From Viridibacterium sp047600765 (GTDB lineage Bacteria; Pseudomonadota; Gammaproteobacteria; Burkholderiales; Rhodocyclaceae), in assembly GCA_047600765.1 (NCBI GenBank), contig JASGKF010000001.1, positions 930,001 through 994,000 on the forward strand: DNA of 64,000 bases, written 5' to 3'. The notes below the pieces were generated by a model that did no database searches, was not told where the DNA came from, and saw only the letters and a list, made by a program, of their open reading frames with translations. A program made the position numbers and the translations under genes. Every line of letters starts with the position of its first letter. Position 1 is the stretch's first letter. Of this stretch, positions 16,738 to 25,994 are shown one piece after another.

Positions 16738-18726
16738 TCAATCCACGTCTTTGGGCGGCCAGAAGAAATCACGCGGCCGCCGCCAGAAACGTCGCAGCAC
16801 CATGCCCGGCAAAGCACGCGCGCCAGCGAAGTGGATGCGCCGTGACTTGAGTGCGACGCGCAGCGCGAGCGAGAAGCTGACGGCGAGGTTGGTCGCGCCC
16901 ACCAGCAGCACGCCGAGGCTCACGGCGATGGCATCGACCCAGTACACCTGGAAGCCCAGCGCCTGCGAACCGTATGCAAGGTTGGCAGCGCCGAAGGTGA
17001 CGTGGCGGATGTCCAGCGGCAGGCCCAGCAGGAAGCCGATGGTGCCCATGCAGCCGAGCATGAAGCCGAAGGAGAAGTTGCCGGCGAGTGCGCCGAGGTT
17101 GTGCTCGACGTAGACGGCGAGGCGCTCCTGGCGTTGTTCGCCGAGCAGGCTACGCAGCCAGCGCACACGACGCAGGCGGTCCGGCACGCGGTTGTAGATG
17201 GCCTTGTTGTCGTAGTAGCCGGAGATGAGGCCAGCGAGGAACAGGCACACGCCGGCAATCGCTGCGTGCGGGATGGCGAGACTCAGCAACGGGTGCAGGT
17301 CGTGCAACAGGTGCTCCGCTTTCTCGACACCGATCAGCGGCGCGCCGAACAGCAGCGGCCAGGCGAAGGCCACGGCATACGACACGACGAGGGCCAGCAA
17401 CACGTTGCCGGCAATCGCAATGATTTGCGTGCGCGAGACCTGCACGATCATTTCGGTGAGCTCTTCCAGTGCCGCACGGCCGGGCTTTTTCGTATCGAGT
17501 GCTGCGGCCAGCGTGGCCGCCGTCATGGCGGGCTGCTTGGTGGCGATGGTGAAGCCGAGGATGTGGATGAGCACGAAGCCCAGACCGTAGTTGAGGCTGT
17601 AGCCCAGTGCCTCCCACAGCGGCGGCAGGTGCAGGCTGGAGACGAACATCTTGATGATGGCCATGAAGGCGACGATGACGCCGGCGCCAGCAGCCTTGCG
17701 GAACATCGCGAAGAATTCGCTGCGGTCGCGCGCCACGTAGTGCTCGCCGGTCTTGCTGGCGTGCTCGGTAACCTGCAGGGACAGCAGGTCGGTGACGCCA
17801 CTGACCAGATCGCGCACGCTGTCGCGGCGTGCTTCGGCGCGTACCAGCTCGGTGAAGAAGTGCGCAGCGGCTTCAATCTTCTGCGCCGGTGCAGCGGGCT
17901 TGAGCAGACCCAGCATGGTGTGCATGCGTTCGATGATCTGCTCGGCACGCGTCAGGTGCCAGGTCAGCTTGACCGCAGCACCGGAATCGCGCGACTGTTT
18001 GCGGATGCGCACCAGCACATCGCGGCACTGATCCAGCAGGACATCAGCATGTGCGCTATCCGTCTCGACCGCGGCATCGCCACCTTCGATCCTCTGCAGA
18101 TCGGCGATCACGATCTCCATCTCGCGCTGCTGCGCGAGGAAGGGCGAACCGTACTCCACCAGCGCCGGGTAGTAGCGCACCATCTCGGGCTCCAGCCCCA
18201 GTGCGGCGAGGCGGCAGGCAAGGATGCGCAGGGCTTCGCCGAGTTCGAGGCGGATGTACTGCAGCGTCGCGTCCTGCGGCACATCGGCCCAGCCCAGCAC
18301 GCTCAGCAACTCCTGCCACAGCTCGGGGGTGACGTGTGCCAGCCATTCCGCATCGTCATCGTCCTCGAACAATTCGTCGAGCAGGTCACGCAGGAAGCGC
18401 GCGTCGAGCACCGGCGGCAGGATGCGATCACCGAGGCGATGACGCAGCTCGCTGAAGAAACCGGTGTTGGCGAGGATGCCGCTCTCGGCGTAGAGGAAGC
18501 TGTGGTCGCGCGCGGTCAGCAGGCTGCCGAGGTAGGCGCGCAAGCCTTGGGCAAAATCGGGCCGGCCGCGCAGCACGGCAATCAGCAGACGCATGCGCTG
18601 GCAGGTGTCTTCGGCCGAATCGGCATGCTTCGGCCGCAGATGACGGACGAGTTCGACGAGCAGGCTGCCGTCGTTGCTGCCGGGCTGCGCAGCGATCTGT
18701 TCGAGCAAGGGGTGCAGGGCAATCAT
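16738..18726 (-). CDS. Gcr-type "site-specific recombinase" family membrane protein
   Basis: This 662-residue protein belongs to the COG4389/Gcr family, historically named site-specific recombinase after a gonococcal gene. Residues 1-300 are helical and soluble; the C-terminal half has at least six membrane segments (GVIVAFMAIIKMFV, LNYGLGFVLIHILGF, IIAIAGNVLLALVVSYAVAF, IPHAAIAGVCLFLAGLISG, SFGFMLGCMGTIGFLLGLPL, AIAVSLGVLLVGATNLAVSF). No tyrosine- or serine-recombinase active-site motif is visible, so a membrane role is more plausible than recombination. ATG at 18726 is chosen because the homologous sequence starts at MIALHPLLEQ. Confidence 0.8.
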   Translation of the reverse strand: MIALHPLLEQIAAQPGSNDGSLLVELVRHLRPKHADSAEDTCQRMRLLIAVLRGRPDFAQGLRAYLGSLLTARDHSFLYAESGILANTGFFSELRHRLGDRILPPVLDARFLRDLLDELFEDDDDAEWLAHVTPELWQELLSVLGWADVPQDATLQYIRLELGEALRILACRLAALGLEPEMVRYYPALVEYGSPFLAQQREMEIVIADLQRIEGGDAAVETDSAHADVLLDQCRDVLVRIRKQSRDSGAAVKLTWHLTRAEQIIERMHTMLGLLKPAAPAQKIEAAAHFFTELVRAEARRDSVRDLVSGVTDLLSLQVTEHASKTGEHYVARDRSEFFAMFRKAAGAGVIVAFMAIIKMFVSSLHLPPLWEALGYSLNYGLGFVLIHILGFTIATKQPAMTAATLAAALDTKKPGRAALEELTEMIVQVSRTQIIAIAGNVLLALVVSYAVAFAWPLLFGAPLIGVEKAEHLLHDLHPLLSLAIPHAAIAGVCLFLAGLISGYYDNKAIYNRVPDRLRRVRWLRSLLGEQRQERLAVYVEHNLGALAGNFSFGFMLGCMGTIGFLLGLPLDIRHVTFGAANLAYGSQALGFQVYWVDAIAVSLGVLLVGATNLAVSFSLALRVALKSRRIHFAGARALPGMVLRRFWRRPRDFFWPPKDVD

Positions 18727-18969
18727 TGTGGTGTTTCCGTGTTGCAGCAGAGCGCAGTGTAACAAGGCCGCCCGGACGCGCCCGGCAAACTGTCGCCGCT
18801 GCCCGACAGGTTGCGAAAGCGGGTTTGCCACCAATCCCCCGCCATGCCCCGCACATCCTGCTGCAGGTGCTTTGTCATACGCGGCGCCTACACTCCGCTG
18901 CACAAGAAGAATCAAAGTTGCAGTCCGGCCCAGTGGGAGCTGACCCGGACCTCAACCCAGAGAGTTTTC

Positions 18970-20748
18970 ATGAACGTCCGGCCCCAGACTGCCAGCACGG
19001 CAGCAATGCGCCCACCGAAGCGCGCGCAGCAACATTCGGCATGGCTGTTTTCATCCGTACTTCTGCTGGCCCTGAGCCTGCTGCTCGCCGCTTGCGGTGG
19101 CGCTGGCGGCGGCGGAGGTGGTGGTTCTGGCAGCGGCGGGCCTCCCGCCACGGTCATGGCCGAGAACCTGCCCGGTTCGGGCCAGTCTGCGCCGCCTGCG
19201 GCTGCGTCTGACGCACAGCCCTCGAGCGCTGACGCGGCGCGCTTCCTGACACAGGCGAGCTTCGGCATCAAGTCGGTCAGCGAGATTGATGAACTGCGCG
19301 CCAAGGGCTACCCGCGCTGGCTGTGGGAACAGTTCAACACCGGCACGATGTTGCACACCAGCTACCTCGCCCAGCAGCGCTTCCGCGAAACGGGCGGCAA
19401 GGCCACCGAGGAGATGAGCTACGAGGCGATCTGGCAGCAATGGCTGTTCGGCAAGGACCAGCTGCGTGCCCGCACGGCATTCGCGCTGGGCGAGATCGTT
19501 GTCATCTCGAACATCGCGCCCGACATCCGCCCCTATGCCATGTCCAGCTACTGGGACATGCTCAATCGCAACGCCTTCGGCAACTACCGCACCGTGCTGA
19601 AGGAAGTGACCCTGCATCCGGCCATGGGTTACTACCTCAACATGATCAACAGCGAGAAGGAGGACGCCAAGACCGGCGCCCACCCCAACGAGAACTACGC
19701 ACGCGAAGTGCTGCAGCTGTTCTCGATCGGCCTCGTCAAACTCAACATCGATGGAACGCCGCAGCTCGACAGCAACGGCAAGAGCATCCCCACCTATGAC
19801 GAAGCCGTGGTGAAGGATTTCGCGCGCGCCTTCACGGGCTGGACCTATCCCAATGCAACGGGCTTCGACAAGGCCGATGAAGAGTCCCCGTCCGCCTGGG
19901 TAAATCCCATGAAGGCCTACGCATCGCAGCACGATTCAGGCAGCAAGACCTTGCTCAACGGTGCCGTGATCGCTGCAGGGCAGACGCCGCAGAAGGACAT
20001 CGAAGATGCCGTCGACAACATCTTCAATCACCCCAACGTGGGCCCCTTCATCTCGCGCCAGCTGATCCAGCGCCTTGTCACGAGCAACCCGAGCAAGGAC
20101 TACATCGCGCGCATCGCCACGGTGTTCAACAGCGATGGCAGCGGCGTGCGCGGCAACCTGCGTGCCGTGGTGCAGGCCATCCTGCTTGATGCGGAAGCGC
20201 GCAACGCCGCGCCACCGGTCAACTTCGGCAAGATGCGCGAGCCGGTGATCCGCTTCGCCAACATGCTGCGCGCGCTGAACGCCAAGAGCAGCAACGGCAT
20301 CAACATGATCCACTACCTCGACAGCGCGGATAACGGCCTCGGCCAGAGCCCGCTGCTGGCGCCCTCGGTGTTCAACTACTTCTCGCCGAACTACCGCGCG
20401 CCGGGTGCCATCGCCAAGGCGGGCCTCTACTCGCCCGAGTTCCAGATCACCACCGAGACCACCGCCGTCGGCTCGCTCAACTTTTTTGCCGATCTGTTCA
20501 ACAGCGGTGGCTATGGCTGGGGCGCTTCGCGCCTCAATCTCGACACCACTGAACTACAGACACTCGCCGCGACGCCCTCTGCCCTCGTCGACCGCATCAA
20601 CGCGCTGTTCTGCAACTACCAGATGAGCAGCACGACTCGCAGCCGCATGATCACCATGCTTACCGCGATGTCGAGCAACCGTGCGCAGCGCGTCAAGGCT
20701 GCACTGATCCTCACCAGTCTCTCTCCCGACTTCGTGGTGCAACGGTGA
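18970..20748 (+). CDS. DUF1800 lipoprotein
   Basis: A 592-residue DUF1800 protein. A lipoprotein signal ends in LLLAACGG (Cys near residue 42), followed by a Gly-rich spacer of about 20 residues and the DUF1800 body starting AARFLTQASFGI. Typical motifs follow: GAHPNENYAREVLQLFSIGL, DFARAFTGWTYP, HPNVGPFISRQLIQRLVTSNP and DAEARN. The biochemical role of the family is unknown; it is regularly paired with DUF1501, as here. The GTGA overlap with the next gene shows translational coupling. It lies inside the pectinase region. Confidence 0.88.
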   Translation: MNVRPQTASTAAMRPPKRAQQHSAWLFSSVLLLALSLLLAACGGAGGGGGGGSGSGGPPATVMAENLPGSGQSAPPAAASDAQPSSADAARFLTQASFGIKSVSEIDELRAKGYPRWLWEQFNTGTMLHTSYLAQQRFRETGGKATEEMSYEAIWQQWLFGKDQLRARTAFALGEIVVISNIAPDIRPYAMSSYWDMLNRNAFGNYRTVLKEVTLHPAMGYYLNMINSEKEDAKTGAHPNENYAREVLQLFSIGLVKLNIDGTPQLDSNGKSIPTYDEAVVKDFARAFTGWTYPNATGFDKADEESPSAWVNPMKAYASQHDSGSKTLLNGAVIAAGQTPQKDIEDAVDNIFNHPNVGPFISRQLIQRLVTSNPSKDYIARIATVFNSDGSGVRGNLRAVVQAILLDAEARNAAPPVNFGKMREPVIRFANMLRALNAKSSNGINMIHYLDSADNGLGQSPLLAPSVFNYFSPNYRAPGAIAKAGLYSPEFQITTETTAVGSLNFFADLFNSGGYGWGASRLNLDTTELQTLAATPSALVDRINALFCNYQMSSTTRSRMITMLTAMSSNRAQRVKAALILTSLSPDFVVQR

Positions 20749-22091
20749 ACAACATGAACATGAACCGCCGCAAGTTCCTCAAGTACGCTGGCGCCACCAG
20801 TGCCAGCGCAGCCCTGCTCAGCCAGCTCGATGCCATCGCTCAGCTCTCGACCAGCGAGGACTACCGTGCGCTGGTGTGCATCTTCATGTTCGGTGGCAAC
20901 GACGGTAACAACCTGCTGGTGCCGTATGAAACCACCGACTACAACCGCTACGCCGGCATCCGCAGCAACCTCGCCCTGCCACGCGACGCGCTGCAGCTGA
21001 TCGCACCGAGCAATACCGGCGGCATACGCTACGGCCTGCACCCGGCCATGGGCGGCATCAAGCAGCTGTTCGACACGGGCAAGGCCGCCGTGGTCGCCAA
21101 CGTCGGGCCGCTGATGGTGCCGACCAGCAAGGCGCAGTGGAATGCGCGCTCGGTGCCGCTGCCGGACAACCTGTTCTCGCATTCCGACCAGCAGGCGCAA
21201 TGGCAGGCCTCGCTGTACCAGACGCCGCGCTCGGGCTGGGGTGGCCGCGTTGTCGAACGCATGGTCGATGGCAGCACCGCCAATCGCGGCTATAGCGTCA
21301 TCTCGGTGACAGGCAACAACCTCTGGGAGACCAGCGACTCGGTGCTCACGCCCTACAAGGTATCCGCGTCCGGCAACTTCGGCTTCGACTTCTACGACCC
21401 CAAGGGTGCAGACCCGCTGTCAGCCGCCATCACGGCGACCATGGGCGAGAAGCACGACCACCTGCTCGAGCAGGGCTGGCTCGACGTGATGGCGCGCTCC
21501 ATCGACGTGCAGGCCATCCTCACCGACGCGCTGTCGGGCAGCGCGGTCAGCACGGTGTTTCCCGATACGGGACTGGGCGCGCAGCTGCGCATGGTGGCGC
21601 GCCTCATTTCGGCGCGCACCAAGCTCGGGCTCAAGCGCCAGTGCTTCTTCTGCAGCATCGGCGGCTTCGACACGCACGGTGAAGACCAGCTGCAACGCCA
21701 GAACGAACTGCTCGGCGAGATCAGCGCTGCAGTCGCCGCCTTCCAGGGCGCAACGACCGAACTCAACATCGCCAACAACGTGACCCTGTTCACTGCGTCG
21801 GACTTCGGCCGCACCTTCACCTCCAACGGCCAGGGCTCGGACCACGGTTGGGGCAGCCACCACATCATCGCGGGCGGCGCCGTGCAGGGCGGCAAGCTCT
21901 ACGGCACGTTTCCCACCCATCAACTGAATGGCCCCGACGATTCGGGCGGTAATGGCAACTGGATTCCGACAACCTCGGTCGAGACCTATGCCGCCACGCT
22001 GGCGCGCTGGTTCGGCGCCAGTGATGCGGTGCTCGGCGAAGTGTTTCCACGTCTGGGCTACTTCAACGCGGACGCGGGCTTCTTCAGCTGA
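20745..22091 (+). CDS. DUF1501 protein with Tat-type signal
   Basis: A 448-residue DUF1501 protein (sulfatase-like/alkaline phosphatase fold). The N-terminus carries a twin-arginine motif (NRRKFLKYAG) before a hydrophobic stretch, so it should be exported folded by Tat. Family motifs: VCIFMFGGNDGNNLLVPY, LFSHSDQQAQWQ, FFCSIGGFDTHGEDQLQRQ, FTASDFGRTFTSNGQGSDHG and GSHHIIAGGAV; the Asp/His residues in these are the likely metal ligands. GTG at 20745 overlaps the DUF1800 stop; an ATG at 20754 is also possible. Function of the pair is unknown; an envelope or extracellular role is likely. Confidence 0.88.
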   Translation: MNNMNMNRRKFLKYAGATSASAALLSQLDAIAQLSTSEDYRALVCIFMFGGNDGNNLLVPYETTDYNRYAGIRSNLALPRDALQLIAPSNTGGIRYGLHPAMGGIKQLFDTGKAAVVANVGPLMVPTSKAQWNARSVPLPDNLFSHSDQQAQWQASLYQTPRSGWGGRVVERMVDGSTANRGYSVISVTGNNLWETSDSVLTPYKVSASGNFGFDFYDPKGADPLSAAITATMGEKHDHLLEQGWLDVMARSIDVQAILTDALSGSAVSTVFPDTGLGAQLRMVARLISARTKLGLKRQCFFCSIGGFDTHGEDQLQRQNELLGEISAAVAAFQGATTELNIANNVTLFTASDFGRTFTSNGQGSDHGWGSHHIIAGGAVQGGKLYGTFPTHQLNGPDDSGGNGNWIPTTSVETYAATLARWFGASDAVLGEVFPRLGYFNADAGFFS

Positions 22092-22110
22092 CGACCTCGT
22101 AGACGAGCCT

Positions 22111-22185
22111 GTAGGGTGGATAAGCGCAGCGCATCCACGCGTCCGGGGGCTGGATAGGTGGATGCGCTTCGCTAATCCACCCTAC
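22111..22185. repeat. GTAGGGTGG dispersed palindromic repeat, copy 2
   Basis: Left arm 22111-22138 (GTAGGGTGGATAAGCGCAG...) and right arm 22159-22185 (...GCTAATCCACCCTAC) are inverted. The core differs from copies 1 and 3 (ATCCAC instead of GCCCAC), so it is a subtype. Confidence 0.8.
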
Positions 22186-22196
22186 GCAATAAAAAA

Positions 22197-22220
22197 ACGG
22201 GCTGCCCTCAGGCAGCCCGT
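22197..22220. terminator. Bidirectional terminator between DUF1501 and GH53 genes
   Basis: A 10-bp stem ACGGGCTGCC/GGCAGCCCGT with loop CTCA, flanked by A-run on the left and TTTTGTTT on the right, so it can end transcripts from both convergent genes. Nearly the same stem recurs at 23692-23715. Confidence 0.9.
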
Positions 22221-22249
22221 TTTGTTTGCGGCGCGGTCAGTTCCCGCAC

Positions 22250-23650
22250 TCAGTTCTGTATCGCGCACTTGTTCGGCGAACCGCCCGGGTCACTGCCAAA
22301 TGCGCTCACCGTGCAGGCAATGCTCTTACCCACACCGACGTACTTCGCGACCCACTTGCCCTTGCGGCCGAAGGCGACCCAGCCCGTGCCCTTGCTCACC
22401 GAGCAGGTGCCATCCAGGTCAGCGCATTTCGAGAAGCCGTCCGGATAATCGCCCGTACCCGTCAGCGGCGGCTGGCTGCTCGCGGCACTCGACGATGCCT
22501 TCGATGAACTGGAGGACGAAGCTTTCGACGAACTCGACGAGGAGGCTTTGGAAGAGCTGGAAGACGATGCCTTGGACGAACTCGAAGAGGACGCCTTAGA
22601 CGAGCTGGACGAAGACTTGGACGAACTGCTGGAAGACTTGCTGCTCGACGAAGAGCTGCCTTCACGGAATGCGTCCATCGCCACAGTCGGCTTGCCGCTG
22701 TTGTCGAACGCTCCCTTCAGGTAACCCTTCCAGCCGTTATAGGCCTGCGGCTCCCAGTAGAAGACGCCCAGCGCGCCGGCCGAGCGGGCCTTGGCGAGGA
22801 TGTCGGCGAGGAAGGCCTTGCTGGTTGTCGGTGAACCGACTTCCATGCCGACCTCGACGATCATGACGTCCTTGCCGTAGCGCGAACGCATGTCCTTCAT
22901 GTTGCTGAGCGTCTGGCTGTTGAGCGTGGACCAGTCGCTGGTCGTCGGGTAGAGCGACATGCCGATGATGTCCCAGCTCGCGCCGTTGCTCTTGAGGCCG
23001 TCGAAGATCCAGCGGAAGAGGCTGTTGTCGTAGCCGTTCGAGATGTGCACGATCACTTTCGAATTCGAGCTCACGCTCTTCACCGCGTTGTAGCCGGTGT
23101 TCACGAGCCAGGCGAAGTTCTTCATGTTCTTCGACGCGCGACCGTCGTCCCACAGCATGCCGTCGTTGGTCTCGTTGCCGACCTGCACCCACTCCGGGTA
23201 GATACCCTTGGCGGCCAGTGCCTTCATGACGTCCTGCGTGTAGGCATAGACGTGATCCATCAGCTGCTGGAAGGAATCGTTCTTCCACGCCGCCGGCTTG
23301 ACCTGGCTGGCGGGGTCCGCCCAGGTATCGCTGTAGTGGAAGTCGATCATGATCTTCATGCCGGCGTTCTTCGCGCGCACGGCTTTCGCGACGACATCGC
23401 TGGTGTTGTTCCAGCCATTCGAGGGATTGACCCACACGCGCAAGCGCACGGCCGACATGCCGTAACCCTGCAGGATCTGTAGCAGGTCCTGTTGCGAACC
23501 ATTGCTGTTGTAGAAGCGCAGACCCGAGGCCTCCATCTCGCTGACCCAGCTGACGTCCGCGCCCTTGGTGAAGGACTGGGCAGACACGGCGCCGCTCGCA
23601 AGACACAGCGCCAACGCGAACAGCTTCAATAATGCGTGCATCGATTTCAC
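22250..23650 (-). CDS. Secreted endo-beta-1,4-galactanase (GH53) with C-terminal Cys module
   Basis: A 466-residue secreted arabinogalactan endo-1,4-beta-galactanase that cuts galactan side chains of pectin. Order: signal peptide (to about 25), GH53 barrel (about 27-335), poly-Ser linker with SSKASSSS units (about 337-395), four-cysteine module (about 400-466: GFSKC, GTCSVS, WVAFGRKG, SIACTVSAFG, NKC). Catalytic candidates are the Glu of VQVGNETNDG (acid/base) and the Glu of MIVEVGME (nucleophile). I choose the GTG at 23650 because AAGGAG lies 6 bases upstream; the ATG at 23641 would be too far from it. Here the module is C-terminal, unlike in the other three enzymes. Confidence 0.93.
   Translation of the reverse strand: MKSMHALLKLFALALCLASGAVSAQSFTKGADVSWVSEMEASGLRFYNSNGSQQDLLQILQGYGMSAVRLRVWVNPSNGWNNTSDVVAKAVRAKNAGMKIMIDFHYSDTWADPASQVKPAAWKNDSFQQLMDHVYAYTQDVMKALAAKGIYPEWVQVGNETNDGMLWDDGRASKNMKNFAWLVNTGYNAVKSVSSNSKVIVHISNGYDNSLFRWIFDGLKSNGASWDIIGMSLYPTTSDWSTLNSQTLSNMKDMRSRYGKDVMIVEVGMEVGSPTTSKAFLADILAKARSAGALGVFYWEPQAYNGWKGYLKGAFDNSGKPTVAMDAFREGSSSSSSKSSSSSSKSSSSSSKASSSSSSKASSSSSSKASSSSSSKASSSSSSKASSSAASSQPPLTGTGDYPDGFSKCADLDGTCSVSKGTGWVAFGRKGKWVAKYVGVGKSIACTVSAFGSDPGGSPNKCAIQN
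22484..22662 (-). repeat. Poly-serine linker coding repeat (GH53)
   Basis: About 58 codons encoding Ser runs separated by Lys or Lys-Ala at near-regular 7-8-residue spacing. The Ser codons vary, so the DNA repeat is imperfect. Confidence 0.8.
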
Positions 23651-23691
23651 GAAAATCTCCTTTTCGCTGGTTTCCTGAAGCACATGGAAAA

Positions 23692-23715
23692 ACGGGCCGC
23701 CCTGAGGCAGCCCGT
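23692..23715 (-). terminator. Terminator of the PL11 gene
   Basis: On the minus strand a 10-bp stem ACGGGCTGCC/GGCGGCCCGT (loop TCAG, one wobble pair) is followed by TTTTT. It separates PL11 from GH53, so the two are not one simple operon. The stem nearly repeats that at 22197-22220. Confidence 0.88.
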
Positions 23716-23735
23716 TCGTTCTTCAAGCGATTCGC

Positions 23736-25955
23736 TTACGGCGTATAAACCGGCACCACAGCAGGCGTGCTCATGTTGTTGCCGAGGAAGTAGTTCGGCC
23801 ACGGCGGCTGGTTGTAGCCCATGTTCTGGCCAGCCACTTGCGCACGGTATTGCGGGTTGTGCATCAGCGTCGTGAACTTGTAGCTGGTTGCAGCCGTAGT
23901 ACTGTAGATCAGCAGCGCGCTGTTGTCGCTCTTGCGCAGGATCACCTCTTCACGCCAGTCACCGAACAGGTCAGCCGACAGCACCGGCGTAGCCTTGGTG
24001 CCGTTGTTCGACGCGGCACCGCTGGCCGACAACAGGGTCGACAGGCTGCCCGAGTTCCACTTCGAGATCGTCGTGCCGTCGAGCAGTTCGCGCGACAGGT
24101 CGCCGTCCCACCAGATGGCGAAGTTGATCGGGCTCGGACGCGAGGACGAGATCTGCTTGCCCGCTGCGCTCATCAGGCCACCCTTGGAACCCCAGCACTC
24201 GACACCAGCGTTGTTCGGGTCGATGTCGGCGCAGACGCCGCGGCCCACGTCGGTATCTTCACCCGACACGCTCCACAGGATCGAGCCACTCTTGGCGTCA
24301 TGCATTTCGAGGCCCTTGCCGCTGTAGCAGCTGGGGGTCTCGTGCACCATGAACACTTCGAGGCCGGCGCGGTTCGGATCGAGATCGCCCACGTGCAGCG
24401 CGTCACCGTGGCACAGGCCCGTGCTGTAAAGCAGGGAACCGGCACCGCTGATGGTGGCCGCGCCGTAGATGATGTCGTCCTTGCCGTCGGCATTGACGTC
24501 CGCCACCGAGAAGTAGTGGGCGCCCTGACCAGCCAGCTTGCTGTTGGACGAGTCGTTGCTATCCACCACCCAGCGACGCGACAGCTTGCCATCGCGCCAG
24601 TCCCAGGCCACGACCACGGCACGCGTGTAGTAGCCACGCGAGAAGATCGCGCTCGGACGCTTGCCATCGACATAGGCCACGCCAGCCAGGAAGCGGTCGA
24701 CGCGGTTACCGTAGCTGTCACCCCAGCTCGACACCGTGCCGCGTGCCGGGTAGTAGTCGGTGGTCGCCATGGCTGCACCGGTCTGGCCGTTGAACACGGT
24801 CAGGTATTCCGGGCCGGACAGGACGTAACCCGAGCTGTTGCGGTAGTCGGCGGAGCTCGAACCGATCACCGTGCCCTTGCCGTCCTTGGTGCCGTCAGCC
24901 GTCTTCAGCATGATCTCGGCCTTGCCGTCACCGTCGAGGTCGTACGCCACCATGTGCGTGTAGTGCGCGCCGGCACGGATGTTCTTGCCGAGGTCGATAC
25001 GCCACATGCGCGTGCCATCGAGCTTGTAGGCGTCGATGAAGGTGTTGCCGGTGTAACCCGATTGCGAGTTGTCCTTGGCGTTGGTCGGTTGCCACTTGAG
25101 GATGATCTCGTACTGGCCGTCACCGTCGAGGTCAGCTGCCGTACCGTCGTTGGCGTCGTAGGTGTAGCTCACGCCGTCCGGCGACGTACCACCCGAGGGC
25201 GGCGACAGCGGGATGGACTTGACGTTGCTGCCCCAGGTCGTCTTGGCCGAATCACCCGATTGCTCGACGCCGTTCACGACGGGCTTGACGACGTAGCTGC
25301 TGCTCGACGAGCCACCGGTGTCGGAATAGTTCGTCACGCTCAGCGGCGAGCTGTTGAGCTTGGTGCTGCCGCGATACACGTTGAAGGTCATGCCGACGAT
25401 GTCGGTGCCCAGCGAACGCCAGCTGACAAAGACGCCACTGCTGGTGGCGATGGCCGTCACGCCACGATCAAGCTTTTCAACCTGCTTGGCATTGGACGCA
25501 ATGCTCGACGAAGCAACGCTGGAAGCCACCGAACTGCTGGACTTCGAGGACGACGACGATGCAGCGACCGAGCTGGAGCTGCTGCTGGACTTCGACGAAG
25601 AGGACGAAGACGCAGCCACCGAGCTGCTCGACTTCGACGAGCTCGACGACGCCACGCTGCTGCTGGCGGCGCTCGACGAACTACCCGTCGCAGCGGGGCC
25701 GACCGAACACCAGGCGCTGGTGGTGAAGCTGTTGGTCGGGAATGCCGAACCGGTGCAGGCGAAGCTGCCGGTCTTGACGGCGTACACGAACTCGCCGGAC
25801 TTGCCGAGCGCGACGTTGTTGGTGCCGCTCATGGTGCAGGTCGCGCCGGTGTTCTGTACGCACTTGGTATAGCCCGACGGATAGTCGGTCGCCGCTTGCG
25901 CGACGGAGGCCAGGCCAATGATGGCGAGCCCCCCTGCCAGATGTTTCAGTTGCAT
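23736..25955 (-). CDS. Secreted rhamnogalacturonan lyase (PL11) with N-terminal Cys module
   Basis: A 739-residue secreted PL11 enzyme (YesW/YesX type) that cleaves the rhamnogalacturonan-I backbone. Order: signal peptide (1-21), four-cysteine module (about 22-87), poly-Ser/Ala linker (about 90-155), then the eight-bladed beta-propeller catalytic domain (about 158-739). Calcium-binding Asp-rich turns typical of PL11 are visible: AADLDGDGQYEIILKW, AYDLDGDGKAEIMLKTADG, VADVNADGKDDIIYGA, HVGDLDPNRAGLEVFMVHE and LFGDWREEVILR. It ends near GQNMGYNQPPWPNYFLG as family members do. A terminator follows. The N-terminal module is almost identical to that of the GH43 gene. Confidence 0.95.
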   Translation of the reverse strand: MQLKHLAGGLAIIGLASVAQAATDYPSGYTKCVQNTGATCTMSGTNNVALGKSGEFVYAVKTGSFACTGSAFPTNSFTTSAWCSVGPAATGSSSSAASSSVASSSSSKSSSSVAASSSSSSKSSSSSSSVAASSSSSKSSSSVASSVASSSIASNAKQVEKLDRGVTAIATSSGVFVSWRSLGTDIVGMTFNVYRGSTKLNSSPLSVTNYSDTGGSSSSSYVVKPVVNGVEQSGDSAKTTWGSNVKSIPLSPPSGGTSPDGVSYTYDANDGTAADLDGDGQYEIILKWQPTNAKDNSQSGYTGNTFIDAYKLDGTRMWRIDLGKNIRAGAHYTHMVAYDLDGDGKAEIMLKTADGTKDGKGTVIGSSSADYRNSSGYVLSGPEYLTVFNGQTGAAMATTDYYPARGTVSSWGDSYGNRVDRFLAGVAYVDGKRPSAIFSRGYYTRAVVVAWDWRDGKLSRRWVVDSNDSSNSKLAGQGAHYFSVADVNADGKDDIIYGAATISGAGSLLYSTGLCHGDALHVGDLDPNRAGLEVFMVHETPSCYSGKGLEMHDAKSGSILWSVSGEDTDVGRGVCADIDPNNAGVECWGSKGGLMSAAGKQISSSRPSPINFAIWWDGDLSRELLDGTTISKWNSGSLSTLLSASGAASNNGTKATPVLSADLFGDWREEVILRKSDNSALLIYSTTAATSYKFTTLMHNPQYRAQVAGQNMGYNQPPWPNYFLGNNMSTPAVVPVYTP
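25493..25688 (-). repeat. Poly-serine/alanine linker coding repeat (PL11)
   Basis: About 65 codons of Ser runs with SSSSK and SVAAS/SVASS units. It is the longest of the four linkers. Confidence 0.8.
25690..25895 (-). repeat. Direct repeat: Cys-module coding block, PL11 copy
   Basis: This block is highly similar in DNA to 27068-27275 in the GH43 gene, including an exact run of about 35 bases (25762-25796 against 27140-27174). The block encodes the four-cysteine module. The level of identity suggests recent duplication or gene conversion. Confidence 0.85.
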
Positions 25956-25994
25956 GACTGTCTCCTTTTGTTATGTGCTGCTTGCTTCGATTCT

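Noticed and set aside
16738..18726. Evidence for a mobile element from the recombinase-named gene
   Set aside because: The family is membrane-bound and vertically conserved; no inverted repeats or target duplications surround it.
17002..18762. 586-residue plus-strand frame opposite the Gcr-type gene
   Set aside because: Composition is Gln/His/Arg/Gly-rich and lacks domain features; the minus-strand gene has coherent membrane helices.
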